Position numbers and translations under genes: made by a program. Below, one piece after another: positions 62,995-64,000 of a stretch of 64,000 nucleotides of DNA; position 1 is the stretch's first letter, and each line of letters starts with the position of its first letter. Source of the stretch: Haladaptatus halobius. GTDB taxonomy: Archaea > Halobacteriota > Halobacteria > Halobacteriales > Haladaptataceae. The stretch covers positions 62,001-126,000 of the forward strand of contig NZ_CP085342.1 in the NCBI RefSeq assembly GCF_020618475.1, read 5' to 3'. Under the pieces are notes generated by a model. That model saw only the letters and a program-made list of their open reading frames with translations, made no database searches and was not told the DNA's origin.

Positions 62995-64000
62995 ATGGTC
63001 GATGTCGCAATTATTCATATGGATATGATGGCGAAAGGGGGCGGAGAAGCAGTAGCGATGAACGCCCTCGAAGCATTACAAACCGACCATGACGTGACGT
63101 TACTAACGCTAACAACTCCTGATTTCGAGGAACTCAACGACTATTTCAATACCGATGTTCAGGATATCACCGTCCGGAAGGCAGGCAGAATCGCACCAGC
63201 AATTCACGACCACTATGGCATCAAGTATTACATCCTCCAGAACGCCTTACTCGGAAGGTACGCGAAGCGACACGCCGACGAATTCGACCTTCTCATCTCG
63301 ACTATCAACGAACTCGGCCTCGAATCTGATTCCATCCAGTACATTCACTTCCCATTTGATTGGACGGTGAGCCTCGACAACCGCGACCAAATTTTCCACC
63401 CTGGCGTGGAGGAAGAGAGCCTCTACGAGCGCTTTTGCACACGTATCTCCGGCGTTGACCGACAGGATATCCAATCGAATATTCTTCTCGCGAACTCAGA
63501 GTGGACGGCTGATGTCGTTGAGGACGCCTATGGGACACATCCGCAGATTCTTCATCCGCCGATCGACACCTCCGAATTCGACCCGCGACCGTGGGACGAA
63601 CGCGAGGACGGGTTCGTCACAATCGGTCGTATTGAGCGGAGCAAGCGCATCGACGAGTTGATCCGCATCGTCGATGGGGTACGCGCACGCGGCCACGACA
63701 TCCACTTCCACATTATCGGCCCGACGGTCGACGAGGAGTACCGCACCGAGGTCGCGGAGATGGCGGCTGACCGTGACTACATCTACCTCGAAGGCGAGAT
63801 TCCACGTTCCGACCTCGTTGAGCGCATTTGCGCGCACAAATACGGCATTCACGGAAAAGAGTTCGAGCACTTCGGGATGGCCGTCGCGGAACTCGCCGCC
63901 GGCGGTACCGTCACCTTCGTCCCCGACTCCGGTGGCCAGCACGCCATCGTCGACGATAATGACTCGCAGTTGTTCGGATCATCCGAGGACGCCGTCGAGA
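62995..64000 (+). CDS. GT4-family glycosyltransferase (partial)
   Basis: Cytoplasmic transferase moving a sugar from a nucleotide donor onto a glycan. MVDVAIIHMDMMAKGGGEAV is the GT-B N-terminal with its Gly-rich acceptor loop; ILLANSEWTADVVED and ILHPPIDTSEFDP are hinge motifs; FVTIGRIERSKRIDELIRIV and HIIGPTVDEEYR begin the C-terminal domain; EFEHFGMAVAELAAGG holds the E-x7-E donor motif. The window ends inside the C-terminal domain, about 335 residues in. GC-rich with strong codon bias in its second half. Possibly the start of a polysaccharide or N-glycan cluster. Confidence 0.9.
   Translation, partial: MVDVAIIHMDMMAKGGGEAVAMNALEALQTDHDVTLLTLTTPDFEELNDYFNTDVQDITVRKAGRIAPAIHDHYGIKYYILQNALLGRYAKRHADEFDLLISTINELGLESDSIQYIHFPFDWTVSLDNRDQIFHPGVEEESLYERFCTRISGVDRQDIQSNILLANSEWTADVVEDAYGTHPQILHPPIDTSEFDPRPWDEREDGFVTIGRIERSKRIDELIRIVDGVRARGHDIHFHIIGPTVDEEYRTEVAEMAADRDYIYLEGEIPRSDLVERICAHKYGIHGKEFEHFGMAVAELAAGGTVTFVPDSGGQHAIVDDNDSQLFGSSEDAVE

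Noticed and set aside
1..64000. tRNA, rRNA, CRISPR array, replication origin
   Set aside because: No cloverleaf T-arm sequences, no rRNA, no spaced direct repeats of CRISPR type and no Orc1/Cdc6 or Rep gene were recognised.

Overview
The window is haloarchaeal (class Halobacteria). Proteins are acidic. Secreted proteins carry twin-arginine (Tat) leaders. Several families typical of haloarchaea occur: Bat-like HTH regulators, HalOD1 domains, DUF7344-type winged helices and CPxCG zinc ribbons. AT-rich spacers hold archaeal TATA-like boxes. No rRNA, tRNA or CRISPR array was seen. Many broken genes and transposase remnants mark it as an accessory, actively decaying stretch.

Layout. 0-1.1 kb: end of an ECF-type ABC importer operon on the minus strand. 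1.3-4.3 kb: small proteins and debris, including a C2H2 zinc-finger miniprotein and a metal-dependent hydrolase broken by two opposite frameshifts. 4.6-19.4 kb: the most striking block. An AbrB-PhoU regulator is followed by eight consecutive genes, all with Tat signals: three endonuclease/exonuclease/phosphatase (EEP) proteins (one a pseudogene), a PhoX/DUF839 protein, a PhoD phosphatase with a lamin-tail domain, a GH89 alpha-N-acetylglucosaminidase-like enzyme, a DUF6454 protein and a UshA-like 5'-nucleotidase. At least three of them share a TATA-containing promoter element. I read this as a secreted phosphoester-scavenging island, perhaps for extracellular nucleic acid and phosphorylated glycans. 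The family calls are firm; the joint function is inference.

19.8-41.3 kb: an ion, osmotic and stress region rich in paralogue pairs: two DUF389 proteins, two MscS channels, two CPA2 antiporters (each near a related 2-TM miniprotein), a YihY protein, DUF2391, a universal stress protein, HalOD1 and winged-helix regulators and a flavin reductase. Between them lie remnants of TnpB, of another probable transposase and of a Gfo/Idh/MocA oxidoreductase.

41.5-43.6 kb: a GC-rich operon of glycine-zipper and coiled-coil acidic proteins with ATGA overlaps. I do not recognise its function; two of its four genes carry a frameshift near the 5' end. 44.2-47.1 kb: two sulfatase-fold hydrolases with Thr or Ser at the nucleophile position. 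47.3-53.4 kb: two overlapping zinc-ribbon miniproteins, a ribbon-helix-helix protein, tandem Bat-like regulators, DUF7344 proteins and an NAD-dependent epimerase-like protein. 53.4-64 kb: sparse, with a DUF6788-like protein, an MscS-type TM-helix protein, a Tat-exported beta-helix protein, a second stress protein, a near-copy of the 28 kb winged-helix gene and the start of a GT4 glycosyltransferase.
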